Source: Conoideocrella luteorostrata (Eukaryota > Ascomycota > Sordariomycetes > Hypocreales > Clavicipitaceae). From it: a DNA stretch of 64,000 nt. The stretch is from the NCBI GenBank assembly GCA_032433595.1, contig JASWJB010000008.1, positions 124,001 through 188,000 of the forward strand, in the 5' to 3' direction. The translations under genes and the position numbers were made by a program. Below, in pieces: positions 46,677 through 58,155 of the stretch; position 1 is the first letter of the stretch, and each line of letters starts with the position of its first letter. The notes beneath the pieces were generated by a model, which ran no database searches, had not been told where the DNA came from, and saw only the letters and a list, made by a program, of their open reading frames with translations.

Positions 46677-48230
46677 ATGGCTTCCTGCAGATTCTCACAG
46701 CAACTCTGGAAGGCCGCCCAACGGGTAACCCATAACTAGCCATGGCTTTACGTCGAATTTATGGCTAATCCCTGAATACAGCTCAAGCCAAGGGAGCAGA
46801 CCCGGCAACTGAGCTTACACGAACATCAGTCCCAAAATATTCTACGAGATGTACCCCGAAACTCTTAGCCTGCGTTTACTAGCACATTGACTGACAGTGT
46901 GCAGCATGGTGTTCCGGTACCTCACGGTAGGACCGTAAGAACGGTAAATGAGGCTCGCGCTGCGGCTCAGGAACTTGGTTGGTTGCCCATTCCAACAGTT
47001 TATTTCGCGATTACGTGGCTGTACCTGTAGCTAATTGAGCTTCGTCAAGGCCCGGCCTGCATGATCAAGGCTCAAGTGCTTGGTGGTGACCGAGTCGCTG
47101 GACAATTCGAGAACGGCCTAGTGAGCGGTATCCAAGCAGTTTCCACGACATCCCAAGCGGAGGAGGTTGCATCCAAGATGCTGAATCAAAGGCTCCGCAC
47201 AACACGCAGTGGCATCGACGGCCATCTTGTGGAGAAGCTGTACGTCACAGAGGCGGAAACGCCTGGTTCTCGCTGGTATCTCGCAATGACAATTGATCGA
47301 GAGAACTTCCAACCCACTGTCATGGTCTCAAAAAAGGGTGGTGTCGATCTGGACATTCTAGTCAAGGAATACCCAGAGACTCTGTTCTGCTTCAATTTCG
47401 GTTATACTGAGGGAATCACCATCACCTTGATCCAAAATATCGAAAGATGTCTTGGAACCAGCGGCCAAGAGACGGAGAACCTGAAGCACATCATCACACA
47501 ATTGTACGAGATCTTTCTTGAGCGCGAGGCGACACACCTGGAAATTAACGCACTCAATCGATCACCCCGAGGCGACTTTACAAGCCTCAGCGCCGACTTC
47601 ACATTCGATAATGCCGCTGCGGCAAGACAAAAGGAACTGTTTGCCCTGCGCGACAAGACCCAGGAGATCCAGGATGAAGTGGAAGCTGAGAAGCACGGCC
47701 TCGTCTACGTTAGAATGGACGGCGACATTGGCAATGTGGTGAATGGCGCCGGCCTGGCAATGGCAACCAACGATGCCATTGGTTTTCATGGTGGTGCAAG
47801 CGCCAACTTCCTTGACGCTGGTGGCAAGGCCACAAAGGATACTATGATACAGGCATTTCGCATCATTACGGGCGACGAGAGAGTCAAGGCCATCCTGGTC
47901 AACATTTACGGCGGTATGTGCCATAAAGCAGTCGGTACGTCGTACATACAACTAACGTGCAGCAGGTCTGACGCGATGCGACATGATTGCGGAGTCAATT
48001 ATTGGTGCGACCTCTGACCTGGATATCAAGGTGCCTATGGTGGTTAGACTGCAGGGCACAAACTCTGAAAAGGGATTGAAGATGGTATGTTTCGGGTACG
48101 CAGCGTCTCGGTATCAAATAACAGTGTTAACAAATGGCGAAAATAGCTCGAGGAAGCAGATCTTGGATTGGTCGTTGAGTCCGACTTTGGCCAAGCTGCT
48201 AAGCGGGTTGTTGAACTTGCCAAGTCATGA
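46677..48230 (+). CDS. Divergent succinyl-CoA ligase beta-subunit paralogue
   Basis: A six-exon gene for 418 residues: 46677-46724, 46782-46850, 46905-46977, 47050-47913, 47966-48084 and 48147-48230; all phases agree. The leader [17 protein letters not shown] is typical of mitochondrial import. [20 protein letters not shown] opens the ATP-grasp part. [16 protein letters not shown] replaces the usual KAQVxAGGRGK loop. [19 protein letters not shown] with LAMATND and FLDAGGKAT match the ligase core, and [17 protein letters not shown] plus [16 protein letters not shown] form the C-terminal half. In the TCA cycle the enzyme makes ATP or GTP from succinyl-CoA. The altered loop and many changes in otherwise stable blocks indicate a paralogue with possibly different activity, not the core LSC2. 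A divergent alpha subunit lies about 10 kb downstream. Confidence 0.85.
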
Positions 48231-48914
48231 ACGGCTGAATAACGAGACGACATTATGAAGGATAATGAGAGAAGCCGCACATGTCGAATCTACAGTGTTG
48301 TCTGTCCATTGTCTTTCAATAATCCACGGAAGCCGGTGTTAAAGCAGACGGTATCCAGTAGATAGGTCTGAATACATCCTACGATAGTTGCACCTAGAGG
48401 CCATTGCTCCGGCCAATCAAAGTTTGAGGCATGACAAGTCATGGTGTTTGGCCTCGGAAAGACAGCTCAGACAGCAGCGCACACCCGTCTGTCCTCCAAA
48501 GTCCCACTATGCCTTGGCAATGCTGTGAGTGTCAGGCGACCCATCTACGGGGCATTTACCAGGACCAGGCCACCGGCAGAAACTCGCTCCAGGGCAGAAG
48601 TAGTCGGTCCGGCGAGTCTTGGGGGCAACGCTCCGCTAAATTCAGCCACTGCTAGTCTCCGCACGACATCCCAGGCTTGGCTCGGTTTCCCCTCATAGAC
48701 GCGCTAACGGGGACTGGCGGGCAGTCCAAGCGAAGTGGCATGGGGAAGCTGCGAGGCCGGAGTGCGGACACAAATTCGGGCTCACGATCCCTTCGTATTC
48801 ATCGTCAAACGTTGCAACGCTCCCATTTCTCAACGCCTTCTCGAACAATATCTCCTCTTTCTCAGTGCTATCATCGATAGAAGCCCCCAAGGAACACCCA
48901 TTGCAAATTCCAAT
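48231..48914. other. Intergenic region
   Basis: No gene, repeat or RNA is recognised between the beta-subunit stop and the O-acetyltransferase start. Confidence 0.6.
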
Positions 48915-49672
48915 ATGGCCAGTTCAGAAAAGAATCCAGAAGTCATTGCCTTTGCACGGACGCTCTCCAATACCCCGTGGTGCGAGCAGTATGAGAAGAT
49001 GATATCCGGTCAATTGTACTTTTTCTCTGTCATCTCTCCAAATAATCCTCACACTCACGGAATCCCAGATATGACCCGCTGGTGAAAGAGCTCGTAGACG
49101 GCCGCTTCCGAGCGCGGCGCATCATGCACAAATACAACAGCCATTTCCCAGACGACGCCACGCCAGATTCTCTTGTAGCAGACCGAGAAGGCATACTGAA
49201 GCAGCTGTTTGGCAAAGTCGGCACCGGGGCATACATCGAACCCCCTCTCAACATCGACTATGGGTGCAACATTTCCGTCGGCGATAACTTCTACTCCAAC
49301 TTCAAGTAAGTAGAACTCTCATGCAAAGCGAAGCATAGTCTGACTCTAGAGACAAGTCTCGTTATTCTAGACTGTGGTTTGGTCAAGATTGGAGACCGCG
49401 TCATGTTCGGCCCCTTTGTCTCCATCTTTGCCGCTACTCATGAGACGGGCGTGCAGTCGCGTCGTGACGGTGTCGAGTATGCCAGCTCCGTGGAGATTGG
49501 AAACGATTGCTGGATTGGTGGCAATACCACCATCATGCCTGGCGTGAAGATTGGGAAGGGGTGCACGATTGGGAGTGGCTCCATCGTAACGAGGTCGATT
49601 GCGGACTTCTCGGTAGCGATGGGGACGCCGGCGAGAGTTGTCAAGACAGTTGATCCTGTCCCTGATTTGTAA
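48915..49672 (+). CDS. Hexapeptide-repeat sugar O-acetyltransferase (NodL/maltose type)
   Basis: A three-exon gene for 217 residues: 48915-49015, 49069-49305 and 49357-49672; introns of 53 and 51 nt. The middle junction gives NFNLVILDCG, which decides the acceptor at 49356. An N-terminal helical part (MASSEKNPEVIAFARTLSNT to ARRIMHKYN) precedes the left-handed beta-helix. Characteristic blocks are FGKVGTGAYIEPPLNIDYG, ISVGDNFYSNFN, VKIGDRVMFGPFVSIFAATH, WIGGNTTIMPGVKIGKGCTI and AMGTPARVVK. The His in the AATH segment is the expected catalytic base. This family transfers acetyl from acetyl-CoA to a sugar hydroxyl; the fungal substrate is unknown. It is convergent with the MFS gene. Confidence 0.9.
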
Positions 49673-49951
49673 TTATTCATAAGTGACGGTGAACAGCAGT
49701 GCATTAGAATCATGTGTCAGAATTTCCGGTCAACTTATAGAATTGAAACATCCCAGTACGTCCATTGCACGATTTCCCAAAATACCATTATTTAACATGA
49801 TGTGTTTGTTTGCAAAAAGCAATATCAGCCTAATAGAACGGAACAGCAGCGCAATATCATCTTATGCACTTCGAAACAACAAACGAAAGCCAAAGTCCAA
49901 GTAGAACTACATCTACCACTCAATGAGCCCCTTGTTCTCCCTCGCTGGTTT

Positions 49952-51586
49952 TTACTCCTTCTTCTTTCCAACCCGAGGCAAACAGCACCAAATTCCAAGC
50001 ATAACAACCAACAACGACAGCACAATCGGCTGCAAGACCTGGGGACCCTGCGCCTGTGCCAAAATTCCGGTCAAAAATGGGAGAATGGCTGCACCGCAGC
50101 CTCCAAACGCAGCGGCAAAGCCAATCACAACCACGTGGTGTTGACGGGGTAGCAGCTTGCTTGCGATCAAGACTGCATTGGGGAACAGCGGTCCCAGGAA
50201 GAAGCCCTGAAACGCAACAGCAACAGCCGAGACATAGAACTGGGGAACGAGCCAGAAGATGAGCTCCAGAGCGGCCGCTGCTCCGATATAGACCTATAAA
50301 ATGCATCAGACGAAAAGTCCACGTAGTTAATTACATTAATCGCCGATAGCTACTCACAGCAGTGGACAGCTTCACTCCTAGACGGGGCGTGACAAATCCA
50401 AGGATAGCGCGGCCAATGGTAATTCCGAGCCAGAAACCAACAGCGGACATACCACTGGCGAATGGTTCACCATGTCGAACTCGCAACATGAAAACGACGA
50501 TCCATCCGCCAAGGGCGACTTCTACTCCCACATAACAGAGAAGAAACATGGCTGCTGTCCACGAAACCCGAGCAGAGGGCATCTTGAAGAGAGCGTCATT
50601 CAAGCCCGTTTCTTTCTCCAGTTCATTAGTCTTGTAAATCCGTTGGTATACAGCGCCCGAGGATTCCCAAAAAGCCAATCCGAGCAAAATCGTTTCAACA
50701 GCAGCGAGTCCAATCTCAACGGCAAGTCAGCACATTACCTTCTTCGCAAGAGGCTTGGGGGATAGCTCACCATGATGTAATAAAACGAATACCACTGCAA
50801 GTTCGCCTTTGCAATAAGCGTCGTAGCAATCAACGGGCTAACCACGCCGCCAACGCCATAAAAGGCATGCAAAAATCCCAGCAGCTCACTCGAGTTGGCG
50901 AGATTGCCGACCCACGCATTCCACGCAGCATCCGCAACACCATTCCCAAAACCAGCCAGAATGAAGGCGAATACGAGACCAACGTACGGTGGATGTAGCG
51001 CAATGATGATGTATGCTGTGGTGTGGGATGCTCCGCAGATAATGGCGACACCTCGTTGGCCGAGTTTATGGTGGAGGTAGTTGTTGAGGATGGCAGAGGA
51101 AACGTAGCCGATAAAGGGGGACAGAAATACAAGTGAGACGACGACGTAAGAAAGGTCGTAATAGTTTTCGAGCTGTTTCGGTATCATTAGCACGTGGTAA
51201 CGGTAATGCATGGCATCTAGGCACATACGTAGGGAATAAGGGGCTACAAATTGGTCTTCGTTAGTAAATAGTCGTACAGCCACAACGAAGGCGCAAGAAC
51301 TTACACCGTAGGCAGAATCATTGGCCCCCATCACTAAAAAGCAGAAGAAGGCCGCCGCAAGACGAAACATATTCTTGGGCGACTCATTCCACCTTTCCGT
51401 CACCGTGATTGCAGGGGTCTGGCAGGGCTCAGTACCGCCGTTTTCCCCCAAAAGAGATGCTGACGTGGAAGACACATCGGGTCTGAAGACGCGTTGCGGT
51501 TCTTTGTCATCTGATTTAATTGGTGCTGGTTCTATGGGCATGCGGTCAAGCTCGATAGCCGGAGCGATGGTCGTGGTTGCGGACAT
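49952..51586 (-). CDS. Bsc6-like MFS transporter
   Basis: A spliced gene of at least five exons, with stop TAA at 49952. Exon 1 runs 51586-51305 and holds a polar N-terminus and helix 1, MFRLAAAFFCFLVMGANDS. A 15-nt exon (51229-51243) supplies only PLIPY. Exon 3 starts at LENYYDLSYVVVSLVFLSPF, exon 4 has IGLAAVETILLGLAFWESSG, and the last exon YIGAAAALELIFWLVP. About 12 membrane helices and the IPYLxxYYxLSY signature match a fungal MFS group related to yeast Bsc6. Transport substrate is unknown. The C-terminus (CLPRVGKKKE) is basic and short. The placement of the microexon rests on consensus splice sites and on the otherwise missing family motif. Confidence 0.84.
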
Positions 51587-52580
51587 GTTTATTTGAAGAG
51601 GGAAGTATACAATGAACCGCGCTTAGTAGTGAACGCCTTTATTGATGATGTTAATTCGGTGTGAGGTTTGAGGAAAACGGTCAATACTTAAACAAGCTGA
51701 CCAAGAGTTATCAACAACCTCTTATTATGAAGAAGGAAACTCCACATGGGTCGCTTTGCAGGATGGTCGGAGAATCACAAACTACAGGATAGTCGGAAGG
51801 TGGTTTGTAATGACGAGAACATCCCGTGTGAGTCAAGTGCAGATCTTGGTAGATCATTAGGGACATACCGGCGTGTTCTAGTTCATCCTTCGCCCGTTGG
51901 AAGCTTGGGTGCAGAGATCAGTGGGAGTACGGGAAGCTCCAACAGTTCAACTGCGGTAGTTGAGCTGTCCGGTATTTCGGACCGAGTTTCCAGTCGGTGA
52001 CCGTCACTGTACTAGAGCTTAGTCCCCTCGCGCCCCGCGAAACAGAGTACCGCATAGTTGACACTGGGGTCCCAATAAAATGACGCGATGTCTACGGAGC
52101 ACTGCATGCAAGCCTCATGATTGGTAGTTTGCAAATCGGCACATCAAGTTTTACAAGATCAACCTGCTGTGCCGCATCCCCATGCTCATCGTGGAGGGCG
52201 CGCATGTGGGTATGGGCGGAGGTTCCGCATTTGGGGCTCGCGGAGTGTCGCAGTTACTGTTCATGGCTCGCCGAGCTGATCAGTGGCTGGCATGATGTGA
52301 TTTAGGCGCTACTAAAAACAAGCAAACGCTGACTAGTTAAAAGCGGCGAAGTGGACAGGAATGACTGTGCATCTGTAGCCCGGAGAAATTATCTGGAGAT
52401 TTCCTATCATCTAGTGTTGCGCATGTACGGAGGGAGTATCATACATATACTACACGCTGCGGCAATGCTGCCGGTTCTTCAGCAGTGATGGAAACCAGTA
52501 CCTGGCTTGAGGCGCACAAAAAAATTGAAAAGTGCTCACTCGACCTGATTCGGCAAAAAGAAATCCGAGGAAATAATGCC
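51587..52580. other. Intergenic region
   Basis: Contains the MFS promoter side. No gene was recognised in the short frames. Confidence 0.55.
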
Positions 52581-52587
52581 AAAAAAA
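52581..52587 (-). terminator. Probable RNA polymerase III terminator
   Basis: Seven A on the + strand, hence seven T on the transcribed strand, 12 nt past the 3' end of the tRNA-Leu gene. Confidence 0.7.
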
Positions 52588-52599
52588 GATGCACTATCA

Positions 52600-52698
52600 T
52601 GATGAGACTGGGACTCGAACCCAGGAGGATTGCTCCACCAGGAAACTATTGTTAAGATAACCTTAACCTGGCGCCATAACCAACTCGGCCATCTCACC
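52600..52698 (-). tRNA. tRNA-Leu (AAG) with a 17-nt intron
   Basis: Read on the minus strand the 99-nt gene starts GGTGAGATGGCCGAGTTGG and ends with TCTCATC plus A73, giving a 7-bp acceptor stem with one G-U pair. The anticodon stem is CCAGG/CCTGG with loop TTAAGG, so the anticodon is AAG. A 17-nt intron lies after position 37 and contains CTTAA, able to pair with the anticodon. A long variable arm fits leucine. Internal A box (TGGCCGAGTTGG) and B box (GGTTCGAGTCC) are present. The gene is identical over its whole length to the inverted copy at 57543. Confidence 0.92.
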
Positions 52699-53255
52699 AG
52701 TGGTATTGCTGGTAGTTATTGATTTATTATACTTGATATACCTTCACTAGGCAAGTCGAACCTAGGTAGCTACGAAGGGACCACCTACCACCATTGATTG
52801 TGTTTTCAACGTGACAGCTTGGTTTTCCCTCCGGGAATGTTTTCTTCTTGCACTTATTGTATTATATGCTGCTTTGGGAACATTCATCCTCTGAGTTCGG
52901 TATAGTTTTTTCAGCATACTGGTCGTTTCTAGCCCTCGTTGGCTTTCGATGCATGGCGCGCTCCATATCAGGTACTTTTGTGGTGACGGTTTCGCTTGAT
53001 TCCCAAGTGCATTTATTCATCACAAAGTAGTCGTCAGGCTCATTTTTTCTCTTCTAATTTCTTTAGTTTTTTCTGTATATATGTACGCATATTTAAATTT
53101 ACGGTAATGATTAGCTGTCTGAGGCAGGCTCTCGAGCTTTCGAATTCCACGTTTCTGTCGCAAGAACTTGTCCTCCACCGGCATTGCTTGAGTAGTGCCA
53201 AGTCCCTCTCTCTGTACAAAGACCTTGCCCAAATTTCCTCCTTCCCTATCGTCAA

Positions 53256-55130
53256 CTACGGCTCAAAGCCTTTGTCTGCAAAAAACGCATCCATATCCGC
53301 GATAATACCCTTGCTGCTAAAACCAAGCATGCTCACCTGCAAAAGAAAGAGGAGAGGATCGTTCACCTTGGCCACGCACGCATCCCAGTGATTCTTGGTG
53401 TACGCCCACCACGCATGGCCGGCCGATGGGGTGGTAGGCCGGGTTGAGGACCACAGACATTTCAGTCTCTAGGACAGATGCGGACCAGTTGAGGGCCAGC
53501 AGTTCGCGCAGGATTGACTCGCTGTCTGCCTGTGAGAACGAGGGGGAAAACGTTGCTGTTCTCGCTGGGTGATGCTTCTGCGAGCTCAGACACAAGAATG
53601 ACCGACGTATGGGCTGGGTCTGCTTGCATTGCGGCGCGAAAAGAGATACGGCACATGCTTGCGTCAATATGAATGCCAATTTGCGTCCAGTCATTGATCA
53701 TTGACGCGAATTTGTTCACGCCTATGCAATTTGTTAGTACAAATGGATTGTCATAGCATCAACGTAATCAGCTTACTTGTAATATCCGCACTTAACAGCC
53801 TTGGTGAGTAGTTCCCGACGAAGGCCTCATCTCAAAAATCATTCTCTGGGAGTGCCTCTACACCTACATCATTCACTTTGCCCTCAGCAAGCTGCAACGT
53901 GAAGCGCTTCAGCCCGGCTCTGGTCTGTACATCCTCCGAAAAGGCCATATCTACATTGTGAAGAATATTATGAATTTGATCTCACAAGAAGGGTTTATTT
54001 CCCCGATGGAAACCTCGCTGAAAGGACATTAAAGATGCTACGGAGCTGGATCCTGCAGACGTAGGGCAGCAGCTGATCCGATGATAGAGATTCTGTGTGA
54101 GGTATTATGGCGCTGGAGTTGCGTGCTTAGCTTGGCAAGCCGAGACAGTGGGTAAGCTGCTCTGTAGAATCCCGTACGTTGGGCGTTGAACTTGTAGAGT
54201 CTTTGCCAATACCAGAGATAGATTGTTGCTTGACCGCCCTCGAAACCTGTTATACTGAGAGGGATGCGCCAAAGAGCAGTATCCTCTGCTGCCTTGATAT
54301 CGCCGCTGGTTAAGAAGCGAGACTGTCGCACAGAAATTTCACTCTTATTAGTGCTTTCTGTCACTGTTACCGCTGGATAGTCATCACTGTTGATCCAAGA
54401 TTCGGCCATGCTAACGATGCTCTCGCCGGAAGCCGTCAAGACTGTCCCAGAGGGCGCGAGCAGTGGTGGTGCTATATGCGTTGCCTATGAAGTAACTGGA
54501 GACGCCCTTTAAAACATGTCCACGTCTACATACTCCAATAACATTCTTATAACGGCGCAACCTTTGCTATAGCTGATTTCGTCAAAACTTTTGTGATCCT
54601 GCAAATCGCTGCTCGCGGGAATATACACAGCATGACTGGACCGTGTCTACCCGAAGCACATCCTCCATGCAGCCTACCGTGAACTGCGTCCAGATATTTT
54701 CTTCAGGAAAAACAGTGGTCGATGGCGTTATGGCCGAACCAAGTCGCGAAGCTTTCGTTCGGCCAGAGCTCATCCCCTCAACCCATGGTGACAAGGTTAC
54801 CGAACCATGTTGTGCAAGGTCGTGGGAAACATTATCCATGATGCCTAGTTTCACAGCCTCTTTGGACGTCTTTTCGTCGAACAGAAGCTGTTTGACTGTT
54901 GCAGAGAAGGAATAGTGCTAGACGGGTATTAAGAATACAACATATAGCTGCGGGGTGACCATGCCTCAATGCTCCATACTATTCATGGACATATCCGGCA
55001 CGACTATAAGGTCCATCTTGTCTAGCGGATAAGGCACGTCAAAGATACCGGAGAAGAGATCGATTACTCTCGGTACAATAGTCAGCGCGAATGCGTCTTG
55101 GAGCATCGCATAACCTGGTTCGCCAGATGA
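53256..55130 (-). pseudogene. Broken M1 zinc aminopeptidase
   Basis: Read on the minus strand, fragments of an M1 aminopeptidase (puromycin-sensitive/Aap1 type) appear in the right order in changing frames. First comes VIDLFSGIFDVPYPL and MDLIVVPDMSMNSMEH, where the GAMEN-like motif is followed by an in-frame TGA (54966-54968) in place of the usual Trp. The zinc motif region (about 54785-54825) reads HDLAQ and then shifts frame to WFGNLVTM, so HExxH is destroyed. Next is NIWTQFTVGCMEDVLRVDTV, then INSDDYPAVTVTE and EEDTALWRIPLSI-like sequence at 54038-54439. A further frameshift separates DWTQIGIHIDASM (53.5-53.7 kb) from ESILRELLALNWS. The C-terminus VSMLGFSSKGIIADMDAFF ends at TAG 53256. 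The N-terminal quarter is not seen. The gene cannot make an active enzyme. Confidence 0.85.
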
Positions 55131-55650
55131 AAGAACACCACTAATAACTGATTTATTTAAATGGGCTTAAATAGTATCGTCTGATATAATATACAATAAT
55201 GGTCGCTAATACAAATGGCGATGGGCAGCTGCTCTGGAGGGAATTTTCGAGGCTGCTTGTGGAAAACGTAAACAACGAATGGCAGATAGCACCGCAGCGA
55301 ATCCTATCTACTTTCGCGGAATGCTTTCTCATATTAAATAGCTCACGAATATAGCTCTCCACCCTCATCGGACTGAATAATCGGGCGTAGCTGGCAGCTA
55401 CATAGTATCATGAAAAGGCAGTCGCAGCACAGAACATTGGCCCTGTTGCAGCTTCCAAACAGATGTTGAAAAATGTGTAAACAAACAAACACGAATCCCA
55501 GCTTTTTTTTTTCCACTTGATTCTCCTCTTCATACCCTCCATATGTTTTTTTAACTATTTTCTTGTTCTGGAAGAGTCTTTTTACTAATTCCTCATTAAC
55601 TCACCGTATTGGTGCGGTACAGCCAATCAAAGACGAATTGACGGTCATTA
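55131..55650. other. Region between pseudogene and unknown gene
   Basis: AT-rich sequence with no convincing coding content. The N-terminal portion of the aminopeptidase might once have been here but is not recognisable. A T-rich tract occurs near 55505 and a pyrimidine-rich leader near 55540. Confidence 0.5.
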
Positions 55651-56490
55651 CAATGTCGGAAGAATTAGCACCTTCCGCGCCAAATGTGCCAGCGCCATCT
55701 CTAGACCATGCCCATTTTGACGTCTCCCTTTTGGCTTCGGTTTGCGGTGATAAAAAAAATACGGTATCTCGGAAAATACATTGGGCAATACATCTGGCCA
55801 AATCTGCCTCAGCAGGTGCGGGAGGTATTCAACCAACCCACATTCATGAAGGACTATTTCTATATTCCGAAAATATGGTATCCATCTCAACATATCCTCA
55901 CGGCACACCTTGAAGAAAAAGGACAGACTGAGATCAATATATTGGCATTATTAGCTCTTGCTAGAGCAATCTGGTCACTCCAAACGTTGACGTGCAGTCC
56001 GGTTTACAGGCAAATGTGTATCGGACGTGAAGAATTTCTGATGAACATGCCCAACACTGGCTGTTATCAGGTCCAGCCAAATCTAATGGGTAGCGTCGAC
56101 ATCCGGCGAGCATCGTGTAAGGAGACAAACCTTCAACCGTTCAATCCCATTAGATCTAGTCAACTAAGCCTAATCCATTCTACAGCAGCTCCTGCAACTC
56201 AGAGAGCAAGATCCGTTCAGAGGGGTATTAGTGTCATGGTATCTAATCGGTCAGACGGTACGACCCACATCATGAACAAACTTGATGAGGTCGTCGATAA
56301 GCATACCCGAGCAAAAGAATCTCAGACTTCCACGCTACGAACGGCAGATGATGTATCGACACACTCTATAGAAGGCACTATAGATAAAGTCGTGACGGCT
56401 CTGCATAAACATAGTTTAAGCCTCGACGGTCAAACAAAAGCTATTGTCAACCAAACAACAGCCCTAAACAACCAAACAGCAAGCTCTTAA
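55651..56490 (+). pseudogene. Unknown gene apparently frameshifted at an A8 run
   Basis: I do not recognise the family. One frame starts MSEELAPSAPNVPAPSLDH and continues with the protein-like FDVSLLASVCGDKK. At a run of eight A (55752-55759) the protein-like signal passes to another frame: IRYLGKYIGQYIWPNLPQQV, then FMKDYFYIPKIWYPSQHIL, KGQTEINILALLALARAIW. It ends in a heptad-rich tail (KVVTALHKHSLSLDGQTKAI, VNQTTALNNQT) that could form a coiled coil, with a stop at 56490. Joined, the product would be about 280 residues. Explanations include an inactivating indel, an assembly error in the homopolymer, or translational slippage; a 5' intron is another possibility, since GTGATA precedes the A run. 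Located in the same tRNA-bounded block as the dead aminopeptidase. Confidence 0.45.
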
Positions 56491-57542
56491 CAGCATAGGA
56501 ACATTAGCTAGCGTCAACGCGCCTCTGACTTCAGGAGATGTAATACAGTAGCCGTCGAATATAATAGCTTTTAATGTTTTTTGCGTTTGAAGCAAACATA
56601 CGCTTAATTGGTCAAAGGTCATCAATGGGGCATCGTTGAGTCTGCTAGTAGGATGGAGAGAAGTTTCAGACGGACAGCGACATGATTACAACGGCAAGTT
56701 TAAGAACCTAAGTAATATGTTCTTCATTAGCGTGTTTGTATTCACCCAAAGGGTATTTTGGAAAGCGATAGATCGTCCTTGAGGTTTATGTAGGGAACAA
56801 CTTATCTAGAAATCCATCTTTATCTCCAGTGCCTGATGGTCAGTCTGTTGTGTTGCCAGTACAGAACTGACCGCCTCGAGGGAAATAACAATTTATGTAT
56901 TCATTGAGCAACCTAGCACATCGCCGACTGCAGGTGAATGATATGGCGGTTCATTTGCACTGGATAATTTGCTTGGTATTGGACGAGCTCTGACAAGAGA
57001 GAGCTGGACCATGGGCTGCGCAACTGCAGGGGCAATAGTTGGCGCAAACGATGTATTTCGCTGGTCCAAGATACCCGTCACTTTGCTCCATAACTGCAAT
57101 AACTTACGTCCGTTGTCATACGTTGGTATATCTGTGACCAGTACTGTTGCTTTATTTTCTTTTTCGCGCATATAAGGGTAACTCCATTGTCGTCAAAAAT
57201 ATTGATGCCATGTTGTGTGAAGTGGACAAATCGAGTGTCAAGGAGGGTGCCGTATTCCCAAAGCGAATAGCAGGACCACTTGACCTTGGCACCCAGAGGG
57301 TCCCTACGAGCTGAATCGGGCGCTATCTATTTTCTACGTATTGAATTGACTTTTACGTTGCTGCGTGTGTGTCAGACACCAGTATACGTCGGTGGGTGGG
57401 TGGGTGTGTGCTTTGGGTTGCTAAATTGCAAATATGTGTTGTAAGACTTTGTTACAGCACGCTGTTGATGGTGGAGAGAAAAACAAATACTCAAACATTC
57501 ATATTTGCAAATAAATTCCACCGTTGCAACAATAGCGTCGCT
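56491..57542. other. Intergenic region before the second tRNA-Leu
   Basis: No gene is supported. Short frames, including one of 92 codons on the minus strand near 57000, show no motif. Confidence 0.5.
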
Positions 57543-57641
57543 GGTGAGATGGCCGAGTTGGTTATGGCGCCAGGTTAAGGTTATCTTAACAATAGTTTCC
57601 TGGTGGAGCAATCCTCCTGGGTTCGAGTCCCAGTCTCATCA
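57543..57641 (+). tRNA. tRNA-Leu (AAG) with a 17-nt intron, inverted duplicate
   Basis: The same 99-nt gene as at 52600-52698 but on the plus strand, without a single difference that I can see. It has the same acceptor stem, AAG anticodon, 17-nt intron, long variable arm and A and B boxes. Only CT directly upstream is shared with the other copy; flanking DNA differs. Confidence 0.92.
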
Positions 57642-57645
57642 TTTC

Positions 57646-57656
57646 TTTTTTTTTTT
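57646..57656 (+). terminator. RNA polymerase III terminator (T11)
   Basis: A run of 11 T four nucleotides past the tRNA-Leu 3' end. Confidence 0.75.
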
Positions 57657-58155
57657 AATCTTTTACCAGTCTAAAGTCTACGCTGCATCATTGCCCTAGA
57701 TTAAATTTTAAGGGCTGTTTCTAAAAAATTATTTATTAACATCAGTGCAAGTCAACCAGGTACATAAAACCTTTGCCAGTCTTCGCCATGACTCTGCCAA
57801 GTTATCCATCCATCAGGACGCTTGGTTGGGCGATCGTTGGCTTTTCGTGTGCCTAACAAGTGATGTGGTTTGTCAAATTGATGCGTACGATGATATGTAG
57901 TTCCATATTGATGTTGCCGGTTGGCGCTTTTAGTTGAGGAGCTCTAGAGGAGAAGCCAGGTCCCGACCGGCCCTGTGTCATGACGTTGTGAGAAAATGCT
58001 TGCATTGTAAGAGCTCGCTGTAAGCATAACGAAGAGTCTCTGAAATGTAGTAATGGATGCTTAGTTCCTTATACATCAATCCTAGACTTCATTACACCAT
58101 CCAAGTCATATATTCCAGTTGATGTGTCCCCCTCATACGCACGTAAGTCTTCCAC
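57657..58155. other. Intergenic region
   Basis: Nothing recognisable is seen between the tRNA terminator and the stop codon of the alpha-subunit gene. Confidence 0.6.
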
